Shown: piece by piece, positions 46,895 to 59,513 of the stretch
How the letters are laid out: every line of letters starts with the position of its first letter
How positions within the stretch are numbered: position 1 is the first letter of the stretch
DNA from: Paragonimus westermani
Taxonomy: Eukaryota; Platyhelminthes; Trematoda; Plagiorchiida; Troglotrematidae
Direction of reading: 5' to 3'
DNA length: 64,000 nt
NCBI GenBank assembly: GCA_008508345.1
Contig: QNGE01001254.1
Location: 17,072-81,071, forward strand
Made by a program: the position numbers and the translations under genes
The notes under the pieces: model-generated
What the model was told of the DNA's origin: nothing
The model's database searches: none
Seen by the model: the letters and a program-made list of their open reading frames with translations, nothing else

Positions 46895-48859
46895 TCCCGG
46901 TTAACTAACGTGGTTTGTATGACGTCAAGCCACGAGGGCGAAGCGTTGATGGCATGGGTGACACTTGAAATATATAACCCCGTTAGGTTACGTACAACCC
47001 AAATAGACGTTGCTTATGAGTGCGACTTCGTTTTGAGTCTACTCTCTCACGTGCTCCCGGTTAATTCGGTCACACAACCAGGTCCCTTTCCCAGAGGATA
47101 AGTAGACTTTATTCCACACAGCTGACTAAGGCAGGATGTAGTCAGTTTGGGCACAATTCGTTAACTCAGGGCATTAAGTCTAACCGGAAGTGGCTTCCCA
47201 ACCCATTCACTGTTTGCCCACTGGTCAACCCAGGGGAGATAAATCTCGTCCCCATGGGCTCCCGTCAATCACTTGATGCCTCTAAAGGTCAGTATGATCA
47301 CATAGTTCTCCTTTGACGTAATTATACGACCAGTTTTGTTTGATTTTGTTCACCCGAAACTCAAGACAATGTAATTTTGTAATTGGACCGATGATGAATA
47401 ACTGAAGGCAGAATCTTCGTCAAACCACACTTCACTTTTAAGGCAGCGGTCAGGGAAGTCTGCGAACTGATGCATAGAAAATATGATGCACCTTTCTGTT
47501 CTCTACTTCGTTTGCGTTTTCCCATTCAGAAGCGCAATGTGGACTGTTTTCCGACTAGATAATATTTATATATATATATATATACGCAGTTTCATAATTG
47601 TAAGGTGGTTCAAAGCATAATATCAACAGTTCAAACTTGCTTGAACGTGGTCGTCACCTGAATTCCAGAGAGAACATATCGATCAAAATCATTCGAAGAT
47701 TAGATTAAAAACTAGCAAACTATAGCTCCTAGGTAGCTGAACTCGAAGATGGCGCGGATACTGATAATAGAGCTCCGGCCTAAACTTTTACTAGGATGGA
47801 AAGAAGGTGTTCTTCACATTTAAAAACAAAGCGCCTTAGAACCGTCGGTACTTTGGAGAAATAGGTACAGAATAGTGTTGTGCAAAAAGCTACACGTCTA
47901 TTGTGAAACTACCTTTGCAAATTTCAAATGTGAATAACGTACTTTTCGTTGAATGTTACAGGATCTACAGAAAACTCCGCAAATTTTGTTTCACGACTGT
48001 ACACGTATATATAGTATGCCACTCCGAAACATAATCAGTTCATTTTGGCCCTACTCGGAATGCCATTAGCATTTAAGAGGGAATGTCAGTTATAAGATTC
48101 ACTTGCTTGCAAAACATAAACTTGTCCCGTAAATTGTGTTTACACAGAGGAATGCAACCGATTTCAAACAAACAAAAATCCATAGAACGGATCGTGCCTT
48201 AACGGGATAGGGTAGATTGATATAATCAGAAAAAGCACGTGATTATTAATTACCTGTATAACCACTGCATCGGTTCAGTTTGCTTACAAAGCCAGGTGTG
48301 TGGCTTCCTCAAGCCAAATTCACAGCAATTTAGACTGTATGATTCCGATTGCGTCATGTTTCGCCTTGTTTGGACAGCACGCTTCGTTACTGATGATTTC
48401 GATTGTTGCTTATGGGCTTCTGTTGGAACACGCGGCACTTCTGAGTGTTTCCACTCACTCTGTATGCCTACCTTTCGGTATCGTTTTCTTGCATAGTTTG
48501 TGTTGAGTATGAATTCAAATTTTCATCCACTTGTATGCATGCATAAAGTTTATTTGTTACAATGCCGTAGGATTTCCTATGGATCCCAACTTTGTGGAAG
48601 ATTTAGCTTTTAAAGTGAGTTATTGGTTTTGTTAAATACTCTAACTACTGGTCGTATAATTACGGAATATTTACCTTCCAAAGAGCAAGACCCAAGTTTT
48701 GGGCTTAATTTGATAGCAAGTTCTCCAAAACTTTCGCCTATCCGGTATTGCAAATCGTGCTTGTCCAAAGTACTGGTTTTCACTGGAGTTCTGCCAAGCG
48801 TTTGATGTTGCAAGCAACAGACAGTCAAATCAAACCTTAGACGGATTCTTAAGTACAAC
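46895..48859. other. Spacer with no recognisable gene
   Basis: Nothing was recognised apart from an AT dinucleotide run (47565-47584). The part from about 48720 may be poorly preserved PLE N-terminal sequence (KSCLSK resembling KACLSK of PLE 1). Confidence 0.4.
47565..47584. repeat. AT dinucleotide microsatellite
   Basis: A short alternating TA run of about 20 bases. Confidence 0.8.
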
Positions 48860-48945
48860 GCAACCGTATTCCGTTTAAAGTCAGGACCACTTGGGGAGAT
48901 CCACGGAAAGCTGTGGTCTACTGTGAATGATCTGTTGACTTATTA
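48860..48945 (+). pseudogene. PLE N-terminal fragment
   Basis: GEIHGKLWSTVNDLL aligns with EEIHEKLWPLVNDLP of PLE 1 (about 32078-32120), and the DNA also aligns without gaps. The frame ends at a TAA at 48946-48948. No RT follows; the inverted terminal-repeat piece begins about 20 bases later. Confidence 0.6.
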
Positions 48946-48967
48946 AATCACATACGTTTTCTGTAAT

Positions 48968-49046
48968 GTTTTCCAGATTTCCATGGGGTTCATAAGAAGT
49001 CAGTCATGCGAACAGCTGTTTTCCGTAATTCTCATCGGGCTTTTAC
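48968..49046 (-). repeat. Inverted copy of PLE family B terminal repeat, with hammerhead-like motif
   Basis: This segment is the reverse complement of 49331-49407 at high identity, from the TTCCAGATT end to GGGCTTTTA. On the minus strand it carries CCGATGA (49038 to 49032), an 8-nt stem II, GAAA and the stem III hairpin, with C11.1 changed to G. Together with the plus-strand copy it frames the PLE tail at 49039-49330 as a ~440-bp unit with ~78-bp inverted ends. Confidence 0.8.
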
Positions 49047-49265
49047 GTCAGACTTTACAACCCCTGTCTGTGTGCCCAAAAACAGTTCGTGCAAACCCTA
49101 CATCTCCCTTGGCCAACTATTTCACAGCCAATTGAAACTCAAGCAAGCGTGAATCACTTGACACCGACGACTGCATATCTCACGGCCGACACGAGTAACA
49201 GTGTAACACATTCACCAATACTCCCACCCCCCTCCAATAGACCGAAGTCTGTCCCATGCCTATGA
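49039..49265 (+). pseudogene. PLE family B C-terminal tail, upstream tandem copy
   Basis: The segment from FYNPCLCAQKQF through TLHLPW and the 50-residue family B tail (…PPPSNRPKSVPCL) to a stop is nearly the same as at 26.6 and 51.2 kb. It lies immediately 5' of the hammerhead-like motif and of the PLE 4 N-terminal frame. That order is expected for a truncated copy joined head-to-tail to the next one. Confidence 0.85.
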
Positions 49266-49330
49266 TCTTAATGACCCATTCGACTTGCTCTAGTTTTTCC
49301 TATATAAAACGCGTGTACCCTATGTAATTG

Positions 49331-49375
49331 TAAGAGCCCGATGAGAATGACCGAAAACAGCTGTTCGCACAACTG
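49331..49375 (+). ncRNA. Hammerhead ribozyme-like motif, PLE family B (5' of PLE 4)
   Basis: CCGATGA (49338-49344), mini stem II GAATGACC (49345-49352), GAAA (49353-49356), stem III AACA/TGTT and the cleavage-type C at 49366 are all present. Stem I is GC/GC with a possible TTG/CAA extension beyond an internal loop. Only U4 departs from the canonical core. It occupies the junction between the upstream tail and the next PLE frame. Confidence 0.6.
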
Positions 49376-49436
49376 ACTTCTTATGAATCCAATGGGAATC
49401 TGGAAACGGTTGTAACGGTCGAAGGACCCAACGCTG

Positions 49437-50241
49437 GTGAAACAACTTAACGAGTTCGTGAAGTTTGGCATCAGGATTGGAGAAGCGGACGCCCTTGTAC
49501 GATTTCTCAATGATTTAATTATAATAAAGAATTTCCGAAGATTTACTGGAATATTCTACGTCGTTGCAACATACAACCCACTATCAAGTCCCTTCGGCGT
49601 CATGTCAGGAACAAAAGAGACTCGTGTCTAGCAAAGATCGACGAACTAACCCGTAATCAGCCTCAACGTATGGGTGCTGTCAAATCACTCCCGGAAGAGG
49701 AGATGAACTTGTTTGAGCAGTATTTCCAGTCGGAAGTACAACGGCGAGAGGAGAAGAAGAGAACAAATTTGATTACTGGATTGAACCCCGTCAAACCACA
49801 AGCTCAGTTTCCCAACGACCCACAACGGTACGTTCACAATTATTCGTCTGTCATTTTGAATCGAACGATGTTAGAAGTGCTATCGCTAGGCCCCAAATTT
49901 TGCTGTCCGAAATCTAAATGTAACCGACCAGACACTGAAGTTCAGTTTGAAAACCTGCACCAACAATTGGGTGAACTCGTTCCATCTTCAGAATTTAACG
50001 CGGAACACTGCAAGACTACTCTCGTTAATACATGCCATAAATACGTGAATAGCAAGGTACCGAATTACAGTCTATTGAAACAAGAACATTTAGACGCTGT
50101 AAGAGTTACGAGCTAATACAAACGTACTATTAACGAGACCAGATAAAGGTTCCGGCATCGTTCTATTGGATAAAACCGATTACGTGGAAAAAATGTCAGC
50201 TGTATTGTCCGACAGATCAAAGTTTACTAAGACGAAAAATG
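49437..50241 (+). pseudogene. PLE 4 (family B) N-terminal half, cut by assembly gap
   Basis: The protein begins around LNEFVKFGIRIGEADALVRFL (49440-49500). A frame change near 49550 leads to LRRCNIQPTIKSLRRHV and then the long stretch from GAVKSLPEEEMNLFEQYFQ (49673) to SLLKQEHLDAV (~50099). A second frame change there restores RELRANTNVLLTRPDKGSGIV (DKG motif) and LDKTDYVEKM before the run of N. It corresponds to the N-terminal domain of PLE proteins ahead of the RT. Two frameshifts suggest a dead copy, although errors next to a gap are possible. The RT and endonuclease fall in the gap. Confidence 0.8.
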
Positions 50242-51150
50242 NNNNNNNNNNNNNNNNNNNNNNNNNNNNNNNNNNNNNNNNNNNNNNNNNNNNNNNNNNN
50301 NNNNNNNNNNNNNNNNNNNNNNNNNNNNNNNNNNNNNNNNNNNNNNNNNNNNNNNNNNNNNNNNNNNNNNNNNNNNNNNNNNNNNNNNNNNNNNNNNNNN
50401 NNNNNNNNNNNNNNNNNNNNNNNNNNNNNNNNNNNNNNNNNNNNNNNNNNNNNNNNNNNNNNNNNNNNNNNNNNNNNNNNNNNNNNNNNNNNNNNNNNNN
50501 NNNNNNNNNNNNNNNNNNNNNNNNNNNNNNNNNNNNNNNNNNNNNNNNNNNNNNNNNNNNNNNNNNNNNNNNNNNNNNNNNNNNNNNNNNNNNNNNNNNN
50601 NNNNNNNNNNNNNNNNNNNNNNNNNNNNNNNNNNNNNNNNNNNNNNNNNNNNNNNNNNNNNNNNNNNNNNNNNNNNNNNNNNNNNNNNNNNNNNNNNNNN
50701 NNNNNNNNNNNNNNNNNNNNNNNNNNNNNNNNNNNNNNNNNNNNNNNNNNNNNNNNNNNNNNNNNNNNNNNNNNNNNNNNNNNNNNNNNNNNNNNNNNNN
50801 NNNNNNNNNNNNNNNNNNNNNNNNNNNNNNNNNNNNNNNNNNNNNNNNNNNNNNNNNNNNNNNNNNNNNNNNNNNNNNNNNNNNNNNNNNNNNNNNNNNN
50901 NNNNNNNNNNNNNNNNNNNNNNNNNNNNNNNNNNNNNNNNNNNNNNNNNNNNNNNNNNNNNNNNNNNNNNNNNNNNNNNNNNNNNNNNNNNNNNNNNNNN
51001 NNNNNNNNNNNNNNNNNNNNNNNNNNNNNNNNNNNNNNNNNNNNNNNNNNNNNNNNNNNNNNNNNNNNNNNNNNNNNNNNNNNNNNNNNNNNNNNNNNNN
51101 NNNNNNNNNNNNNNNNNNNNNNNNNNNNNNNNNNNNNNNNNNNNNNNNNN
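50242..51150. other. Assembly gap (909 N)
   Basis: A run of 909 N lies inside PLE 4. Open frames predicted across it are meaningless. Confidence 1.
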
Positions 51151-51426
51151 CAATCCCACTCCAGAGCTGTCAGGTTGCGACTGTTATCAACGGCCGAGGC
51201 TATTGCCATCAGACTCTACAACCCCTGTCTGTGTGCCCAAAAACAGTTCGTGCAAACCCTACATCTCCCTTGGCCAACTATTTCACAGCCAATTGAAACT
51301 CAAGCAAGCGTGAATAACTTGACACCGACGACTGCATATCTCACGGCCGACACGAGTAACAGTGTAACACATTCACCAACACTCCCACCCCCTTCCAATA
51401 GACTGTCATCAGCCCCATGCCTATGA
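51151..51426 (+). pseudogene. PLE 4 (family B) C-terminus
   Basis: After the gap, LSTAEAIAIRLYNPCLC…TLHLPW and the 50-residue family tail run to the stop at 51424-51426. The 3' untranslated region matches the other copies only to about 51460 and then diverges, so the right terminal repeat and its hammerhead-like motif are missing. Confidence 0.8.
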
Positions 51427-53085
51427 TCTTAATGACCCACTTGACTTGCTCCAGTTTTTCTGTAATGCCTAGAAAAAAATACGGGGAAAACGACCTTGAC
51501 TAGCTTTGTTTCCACTTTTGAATACTGCGTTTTCTCTCAGAGGTGGAAAAAAATTGTACTAGTCCGCTAGCGGAAACATTATAACGGACTGAAATGTAGA
51601 CCTCTTATTGGACTCCGAGTAGGCATGTTTCGTTAGTTTGTAGAAGGCCTTCATTTGTCTTTGCTACATGCAGTGAATAAGCGTGATCAATTTCCGAACG
51701 TAACTGTTCATAAAATGTGTTTTGTTCTTTTTCCGATCTATCATTGCTTGTCTATTGAAACCTTTTCTTCTGGTATTGTTCGACACGCTCTCACCTTCGT
51801 CTACACTCGATTGTTTTATTCAACTCATTTCCCGTTGACTGGTAGCCTTTTGTGGACCCGTGTTTCACTACTCCATTTTGAACGCTTTCCTGCCACATAA
51901 TTTGTCTATCCGTTTGATTCGCAGTCAAGATGAAAGAGAACTGTTATTGCAATTTCATCAAACAGTCCCGTATAAATTTCAATCATTTCGATTGCTTTTT
52001 CTGACTTTACCCGAACCTGGAAAATAGTCTCAATAACCCCATCGTTTGAATAAGCATTACTGGAATTGTCGATTGCACGTTACTGAGTGAATTATCTTAA
52101 ATCTGTAGAAGCGATTTAACGCCGTTGTTTAGAATCGAAAACTCTCATATCATCAAAGGAACCTGAATAACAGAACTCTGAGTGTGCAACCAAGTGAAAG
52201 ATTTGCTTTATCTATTTCAAGAACACCCCCCATATGTTAGTATAAAAAACTGATTAAGGACAAAACTAGTGGATGTCGAACATCAACATTTTTACTACAA
52301 ACCGCAACCGCATACAAACTACAACAACATACTGCCAAATTTTGAGGGGAAGTAAAACAAATGTGAACAGAAAACTGAGTAATTGTTTTAACAGGTATAT
52401 CTCCAAGCATGTGAAAACACAAACGGAAATGTCAGCCTTTTCCATGGAAGCTCATGGACGAAACCCAGAGTGACCAATAACGATACTCAAACAGCCAGAA
52501 AACAAAATTCATAACGTGATCCTTTGTGCTAGTTCGACTTAACAGGCGCAAATCGTACTCCAGTTTGCCCAGTCTTTGGCCACCAGATACCACAATCCCG
52601 GCCTGTATTCATTGTGTGCTAATGCTGTGGCTATTTTGATAATCAATAAGCCCATATTTTTCATTGTCGTACCCATATGTCCAATTCATTGAGCTATGGT
52701 ACGTTTTGTGAAAGTTTGTTTTCTCGTTTGAATTTTGCTGTATGATCACACAATCGGAATGTGCAAAATCTTATTTCAACCTAAATCGCAGAACTTGCGC
52801 CTCATTGTTAGTTTTGTTGCGTATCCTTTGAGAAACCATCTGTTTCCTGAAAATGTGTAAAAATGACAATTTGACAGTTCGATTGTTAACGTGCTTTTCT
52901 TCTTATTTATTTCGAATGTTGCAGCAGCGGCTCGGCTTAAAATCACCTTAGCTCTTTACAAAAACTCGCCGATCTCATTAAACCTGCTGGGTGATAGTTT
53001 GGATTGCTGGTGAGTAGTGAAGGACTCGGTAAATTCCAAGTTGAATATCCCCGCATTTGGTCGCAGCCTTTGCGTTCAACAGCGC

Positions 53086-53205
53086 AATGGAGTTCATTTC
53101 CGGGAAGACTGACTGAAAAATTTGTCAGAATGCAAAGGTTGCAATCAAACGCAAGTGAAATTAGCTTGAAATTTATCAGATCCCTGACTACGCGTCAGTA
53201 ATATC
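53086..53205 (+). repeat. Interspersed repeat of unknown class (copy C)
   Basis: Aligns to 20538-20665, best over GAATGCAAAGGTTGCAATC and the downstream TTGAAATTTATCAGATC. No known family was recognised. Confidence 0.45.
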
Positions 53206-56200
53206 CACTTGTGTCTCGTCTCAGTGTAGGCATGCTCTACCAAGTGGAACGTAACGACCGAACAGCGAGAGTGGTTTTGTGTACATACCTAATATGTGAC
53301 ACAGACGTCCAAGTGTTTCCCACAAATGCTGCACTCGACTAGTTCGCATAACGTCATGTCTGGCTAGTCAGTGTAGTTCAACCCACTTCCTGTGGGCAAA
53401 GATTTAAACCGGATCAAAAAAAGTGAATAGCAAGGTTGTTGGAGGAGAAGGCCACAATTAATTCCCTCTACACCATCTCTGCACACTTAACAAGTGTTTA
53501 CGGTTAACCGTGCAAACACAAACGTCCAAGTGTAGGTAGTCATGACTCTCCCAAGTCAGAGTGAGTCACGAAACTTACACGCTCCTACTTCCCTATCGTT
53601 GTGAAGGGAGTTCATACCCATGAACCATCCAGGACACCCTTTGCTGAGTCAGCCATCAAAATGCGGATTGCAAACTATGGTCTAGGAATTATAAACCCCA
53701 GATTTCTGCCCTGTGGATAAACTCACTAAAGTCCGAAACCGGTTACTGTTGTTTTAAATGTAGCGGTATTTGCTAGCCGTGCTTCGGTTTGGCGAACTGT
53801 CTATGTTTGCGCAGCAGGTGCAGCGAGCGTCACAAATGTCAACACTATGGAATGAAGTTCCCTAAGTATAATGGTCTGAAGTTCCCCGAATGTCGCAACC
53901 AGATAGTCGAACTCGATTTTCCGAATTTGTCTTTAGCCAATTCAATGGCTGTCCCACTACCGTACGACAAGCTGGTCCCTTCTTCGACTCACCGACCCGA
54001 TACTGACACATTGTGGAACCGCCAGTGAAATAGAACGTACCAATGTGACTCACCTGAGGTCTGTCGACTGCAAAAAACCTAACAACGGACCTCAGCTTCC
54101 TTTTGGACACATTGTCGCTCCAAATGACTCCTAGACAATCGTTCACCGTGTTGATACCCAGGTCATCATTTTTCACCATGAGTCCTACCAACTTGCAACA
54201 CAGTACCTAGTTTTCTTTGCTATCGTTTGCATTTCACTTAATCTTGCCTACTCTTCGGCACGGTAGGATCTGTTCACCATCTAGCAGATTCGTCTTCCTC
54301 TATTGAGGGGAACCTTTACAGTTACGGATCTACTGTACTGTGCAATATACAACGTTCATCAGGCGATCACCGTCTGTCATGACGTCCACCGATGTTCAAA
54401 AGATCATCGGTTCAGTCTTCCACGACATGATCGTTCACTCGGTCATGATATCTGGAGTCTCGGCTCTGCTGGTGAACCTGAGCTATTCTTTTTACATTGA
54501 CTGAAGGACTTAACTAAATCATGGACAGTTTCTTCCCCTATAAGACGTAAGCCAGTATAACCCATACTTGCGCGGCTACTCACAATTGTTGTAGGTGGAA
54601 CCATTCAAACAGGCAATACTGCAGTTGTTTTCCTGTGCAGTCAGTTGGCAACTGGTAAGAACACTGGAAAAACTTGATTCCTCCACGGCAGCCTCCAGAA
54701 TCATTGGGATGATGGTTGTTTAGCAGAATTTCAACGCCAACAGAAGGCTAAAAATAATGGAATTCCATGGTATCCGACGCATATCCGAGGCTTGCGGCTC
54801 CGCTTGCTTGAATCTGAAGATCAGTTCAGTTATCTGGGAACGTACCCTACCCAGAACGAGGAGGCTCCAGTGAGTCAAAGTTGGTGATGATTCGGTAACT
54901 TGGACAATATAATCAAGGTTTCTTTCAGACTCAATAGGTCTTAAGTGTTTGGCTAATTTTGAAGGCTTATCAAACATAATTCACTTTGTGCAGTTATGTG
55001 CAAATACTTATGCCGCTCAATACTTGTGTCAAGATCTGATGTCATGTAAAGCTGCGAAAGAAAGTTAAAATTCTGAGAGATTCGTTTTTTTGGAGAATAG
55101 CAAATCGTCTTGTCTGTCTCATTCTGTTAGTCTGCCCATTGAACTCACTGAGATTTTACAAGTTGGAAAATACCTTAGAAGTTTATGTGCGGTTGAATCC
55201 TTGTTGGACCATAGTGAACAGCCATGGGATGAATAAAGGGCAAACAATATGTGAACAGACAAGCAACGAGTTTTTTCACAAATTTTAGTGGAACAAGGGT
55301 ACGGTGAGCAAATAAAGTTATGCTAGTTAGATTGTGGAAAGAGGTGTGTGATTCGAACATGCCAGTCAAGTATGAAGCAAGCGCACTTCAGCAGACAATG
55401 ACTTGCTGGAGCTTATGCAGATGTGTTACACCACTTCAAAGCTGTCCAGGTGATTAAGCTGACGGGTGACTCGGTCGTGAATCACTAGTGTACTCACCAC
55501 CTCTTTGCTTAGATCTATCAGTTGATAATTCTGTTGTAATAGCTCCAGCCAGTGTGTTCAAGATTAGACGAGCTAAAGTGTTGAAAAATGTTGACCACAT
55601 TTCAGGCGATTCACCTAGTGTTGTTGCCTCAGCGAGCGATCTCGGGGATCAGGGTTCGTACTAAGCGTAAAAACATGTCTTTGTGAACAGCATGGCTGAC
55701 ATATAACCTTTCGCACATCCAAACAAGGTTCCTTGTGGCATGTCAGTAATGCACGAAGACCTTACCCAGTTTGGGTAACCATTCTGAAGGACAGAGTTAC
55801 TGAAGCGATAGAACAAACTTCACAGTTCTTCACTGCACTCTCCTATTCAGACAAATGCCTTTAATAAGCAGCTGTCAACTTAAGGTGAGCGCTTATCGAC
55901 AAACTGGACACGAAGTGAAAAGCTTCTTAATTGGTGTACCCCAAGCGACCGGGTTGGTGTCCTAGATGTCACGTTAGCTTCTCACTTCCTCAATACACAG
56001 TTGAGATACAGAATGAAGTTTTCTGAAGCAATCGGTTTTAGGTATCGCTCGTGGACGACAGTAATCAGCTTGGCAAAAAGTAATCTGCGAGTGGTGTGCG
56101 ACCGGTAAGCATCACTTTATATTTCAGACGATATGTTGGAAGTCGGGAAGTTTTGGTCCTGCGACACGAACTATCGAGATTGTGAAAGCAAATTTCTGAC

Positions 56201-56934
56201 AGAACGGAGCAGTTTTCCTCTCACATTGATGTAGGTACAAATCAAATTAAATGGCAATAAGGAAGTTAGTAGACAAAATTAAAACGAATGACAAGGCGAT
56301 CGGATGAAAGAGAAGACGACTTACTGTGTTTATGCTCACAAAACAGGTGGATGTTGGGTAATCAATATTAAGTTGGAGTGTAACAAATTGTCATGTGGGC
56401 TGAATGGATATGCTTGATTATGTCACTATCTTTCTCGGGCTCTTCCTCTTCACTAAAGTAAACATTCAATGAGAAGGCCTGTCGATTTCGCACGATTTAT
56501 ACGTAGTACCCTATTACATTCCATTGAACACACGATCCATCATACGTCACACTACACACAAACTATTGTAGATTAGTTGACAACATCTAAGAGCAACCAG
56601 AGCCTTTTCACCAAATTTTCATGTGTAGTTTTGACGTTCGTGGATAGTTCTTACGTTTCATGTAACATATAACTTGTTCCAAACGTCTGTTATGGACACT
56701 CTCTTGTAGTTCACTATTAAGTGCACCCAATTCAAGTCGTTAATTACGAAAGTTGAGTTAGTATAAATATTAAACTCAGATTGTTTGGTACCAAGTGTAG
56801 ACAAATAGGTCGTACCTAATATGAAGTCAAATATGTAGTAGTTAACGCTGTTGCCTGACGAAGGAATATGCAGAGTTCGGTTCCACACCGTGGAAAAGAG
56901 GGGCACTAATGACGGGCTGTCGGTAGAACCAAAT

Positions 56935-57010
56935 TCGAGTTTAGTGCTTCTTTCCGACGGGGTCTGCCTGTGGAATTTGTGAAAATGGGAAGGCTGCAAT
57001 CATTTGTGAT
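56935..57010 (+). repeat. Interspersed repeat of unknown class (copy B)
   Basis: TCGAGTTTAGTGCTTCTTTCC and GGGAAGGCTGCAATCA match the 5' half of the copy at 20538-20665. Confidence 0.45.
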
Positions 57011-58284
57011 CAGTATTCTACTCACATCGACCGGAATTCTCCACTGATTTTCTCTTGTACGTTGTCCAGTTTTTGATATCTTCTCAAGGTACCTACATAT
57101 TTTCAGCTGCATTCACATGAGTGATAAAGGTTTTCGGTGGACGATAAGTTGATGACATTTTGGCTTTTGAGTTTACTTTGCAAGTTTGTTATTATGTTTA
57201 GTTGCCTTTGACTTTATTCACAAGTCATACACATTCACCCTTTGGATGTACATTTGCATTCACAAGGGCTATAGTTTTTGGAAATTTAACGTCCATTATG
57301 CGACATCGTATCATACTTACATTGTCAGTCATGTCAGCAGGACGGTCAGTAAAATAATTAGGCATAATTTTATTAGAAAGTCATTCGATCGCTGACTGAT
57401 AACTAATAGCATTCTGATGAACATTGGAGTGGTAATTTCTGCTGGCCAGTAGTTTTGGAGAAGATGGTGGGAAATGAAAGATGACAAATTTAGAATATTC
57501 TTCCCACACTTAAGCCTTAGAATAGCTTTAATAACAGTGGTCGCGTTCGCTTTCTGAAATCGGCCATTTGCATCCAAGAAGAGTTCAATGGTCGAATAAA
57601 ACTCGTTTGCCAAGACAAAACCATCAGAATAAAATTGAAAACAATCGCAAATTCTGGAAAATGTTGCCAGTTAGCACAAACGATGTGATAATGTGAAATA
57701 ATATAGCTACTACTTATGTTCCAGTAAATGTTGAATAACAGCCATTTCATAAATTGGCATGTGCACTTTATTGCATATCATTCGTTCACTGATGTTGTGC
57801 AGAAAGTAGCAACTCAGAGGATTGCGGAAAAAATTAAAATTTTCACAAGTTCGGGCTGTTCCACACTTCTGTCTATATGTTAAACTACCCCATTCAGGTT
57901 GTGATGGCTTTCATGTATTGCATATACGAATATCGGTTCATAAACTATCCTGTCCTCTGCATATGTGCTCTTGCATCTGTGCCAGTCAAACAGTGTTTGA
58001 CACGAATTTATTAGGTGTCACATTTTTCCTGTTTAATGGCTTTTGCATTCAACCAGGAATACGTTGACGAATGTGCACCCAATGAAAACCAAGTCGATTA
58101 TCTGAGTCGAATTTTAGTACAAGTTGCACGTTTTCATAATCCGAATGAATATTTTTAAGATATAATTTAGGTACTGTTACAATTGACCGTGCACAAGAAG
58201 TTGACCAATTATCTACTTATAATTCTTATACCCACCAGAAGATGATTACCGCTGGTTATTTTTTATATCACTCGAAAATTTTTT

Positions 58285-58345
58285 CACACCGTGACGTCCA
58301 CAAGGGTTAAATTGTTGTGGTATACTAAGTCACGGTATGTGAAAC
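58285..58345. repeat. Stem-loop with two nested stems
   Basis: TTCACACCGTGAC pairs with GTCACGGTATGTGAA (2-base bulge), enclosing a second stem CCACAA/TTGTGG. No function is evident. Confidence 0.45.
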
Positions 58346-59513
58346 GGTATTTAATAGGTTCACAGATTAAAACAGATTGCTGAATTTAACGGATAGTATG
58401 CTAACCTTCGTGGTACTGAGTTCGTTATAAACTGTTTTTTCTGGAAGACGACCCACTGAGTGTAGACCTCCTTCCCCATGTGGTCATTCGGGATCCTCCA
58501 CCGAGTTACCTCATTTAGTATGCTAATCTAAGCATCAACCGCCTGCAACCTCTCAAGCCCTCCTGGCGGTGTCCACTCGCGCTTGATAAGTGTAGTTACC
58601 ACCTACGTCAGATTCAACCTTCGGTACACCGTCTGCAGGATGACGAACGCACACGAATATGTTTGGTAGGGCATTGTCCATATTTTCGGAATGTACTGGA
58701 CTGATGTTTGTATTAATGAGTATCTACCAACCGGACGCAGCTGTAATTCTAAGCCGAGTCCATCTTTTATTTTACAGAGAAGATAGGTAGTAACCTGACT
58801 TGAAGATAGCTCAAGTATGAACAGGGCTGGTGCAAGTGAATAATGTCAACAAAAGGCTGGCGGTAATCCACGTTTTCTTGCGGTAAGAACAAGTTGCATC
58901 CTTGCGGCCGGGACATGTTTGTAAGTATGTGTATTTCATGGACCTATTTAATTTACAAAGGCTCAGGTACATTTGACCAACCTAAATTACTGAATTACTT
59001 AATATCAACCTGGTTGGAACTGTCCCCCTGAGTTAACCTTGAGAAATTCAGTAAACTATATTTGGCTGCACAAATACCAGTATAGGAAAGAATCCATCCC
59101 CGTAGTTTTTTTAAAACTTATTGAAAAAACTGCCCACAGATATTGCCGGGGAATTAAACCACGCAAATTTCCACTAACGCATCGATTGTATTCTGTGCTT
59201 TACTGGTCAATACTCAAACGTTAGATTAATACGCAGATTTAGGTTCGCCAGCTTCTGTATATTTGAATGTCAACGTTGGATTAGTTAGATATGTAAATCG
59301 CTTGCTTAAAATTGTCACCAGACAGCCAGTGCAACATGAAGCTCACCCACTTAACCCATTGTTTAATCCAGAGTCCACCAAATGCCCAGTGATTGTTAAT
59401 CAGTTAACGCTAGAATCCACCAAAGCGACCAATGAGCATTCGGAGGATTTCACATGAGACAGTGGGTTGGATGAGTAACCGAGCCCGAATATAAGATTTA
59501 TGATTTTTTGGCG

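Larger units (their letters stand above)
51461..59513. other. Spacer with no recognisable gene
   Basis: About 8 kb with no recognised domain. It contains two copies of the interspersed repeat (53086-53205, 56935-57010) and a stem-loop at 58285-58345. Open frames reach about 113 codons without motifs. Confidence 0.5.

Noticed and set aside
50166..51426. Very long open frames across 50.2-51.4 kb
   Set aside because: They are artefacts of translating through 909 N.
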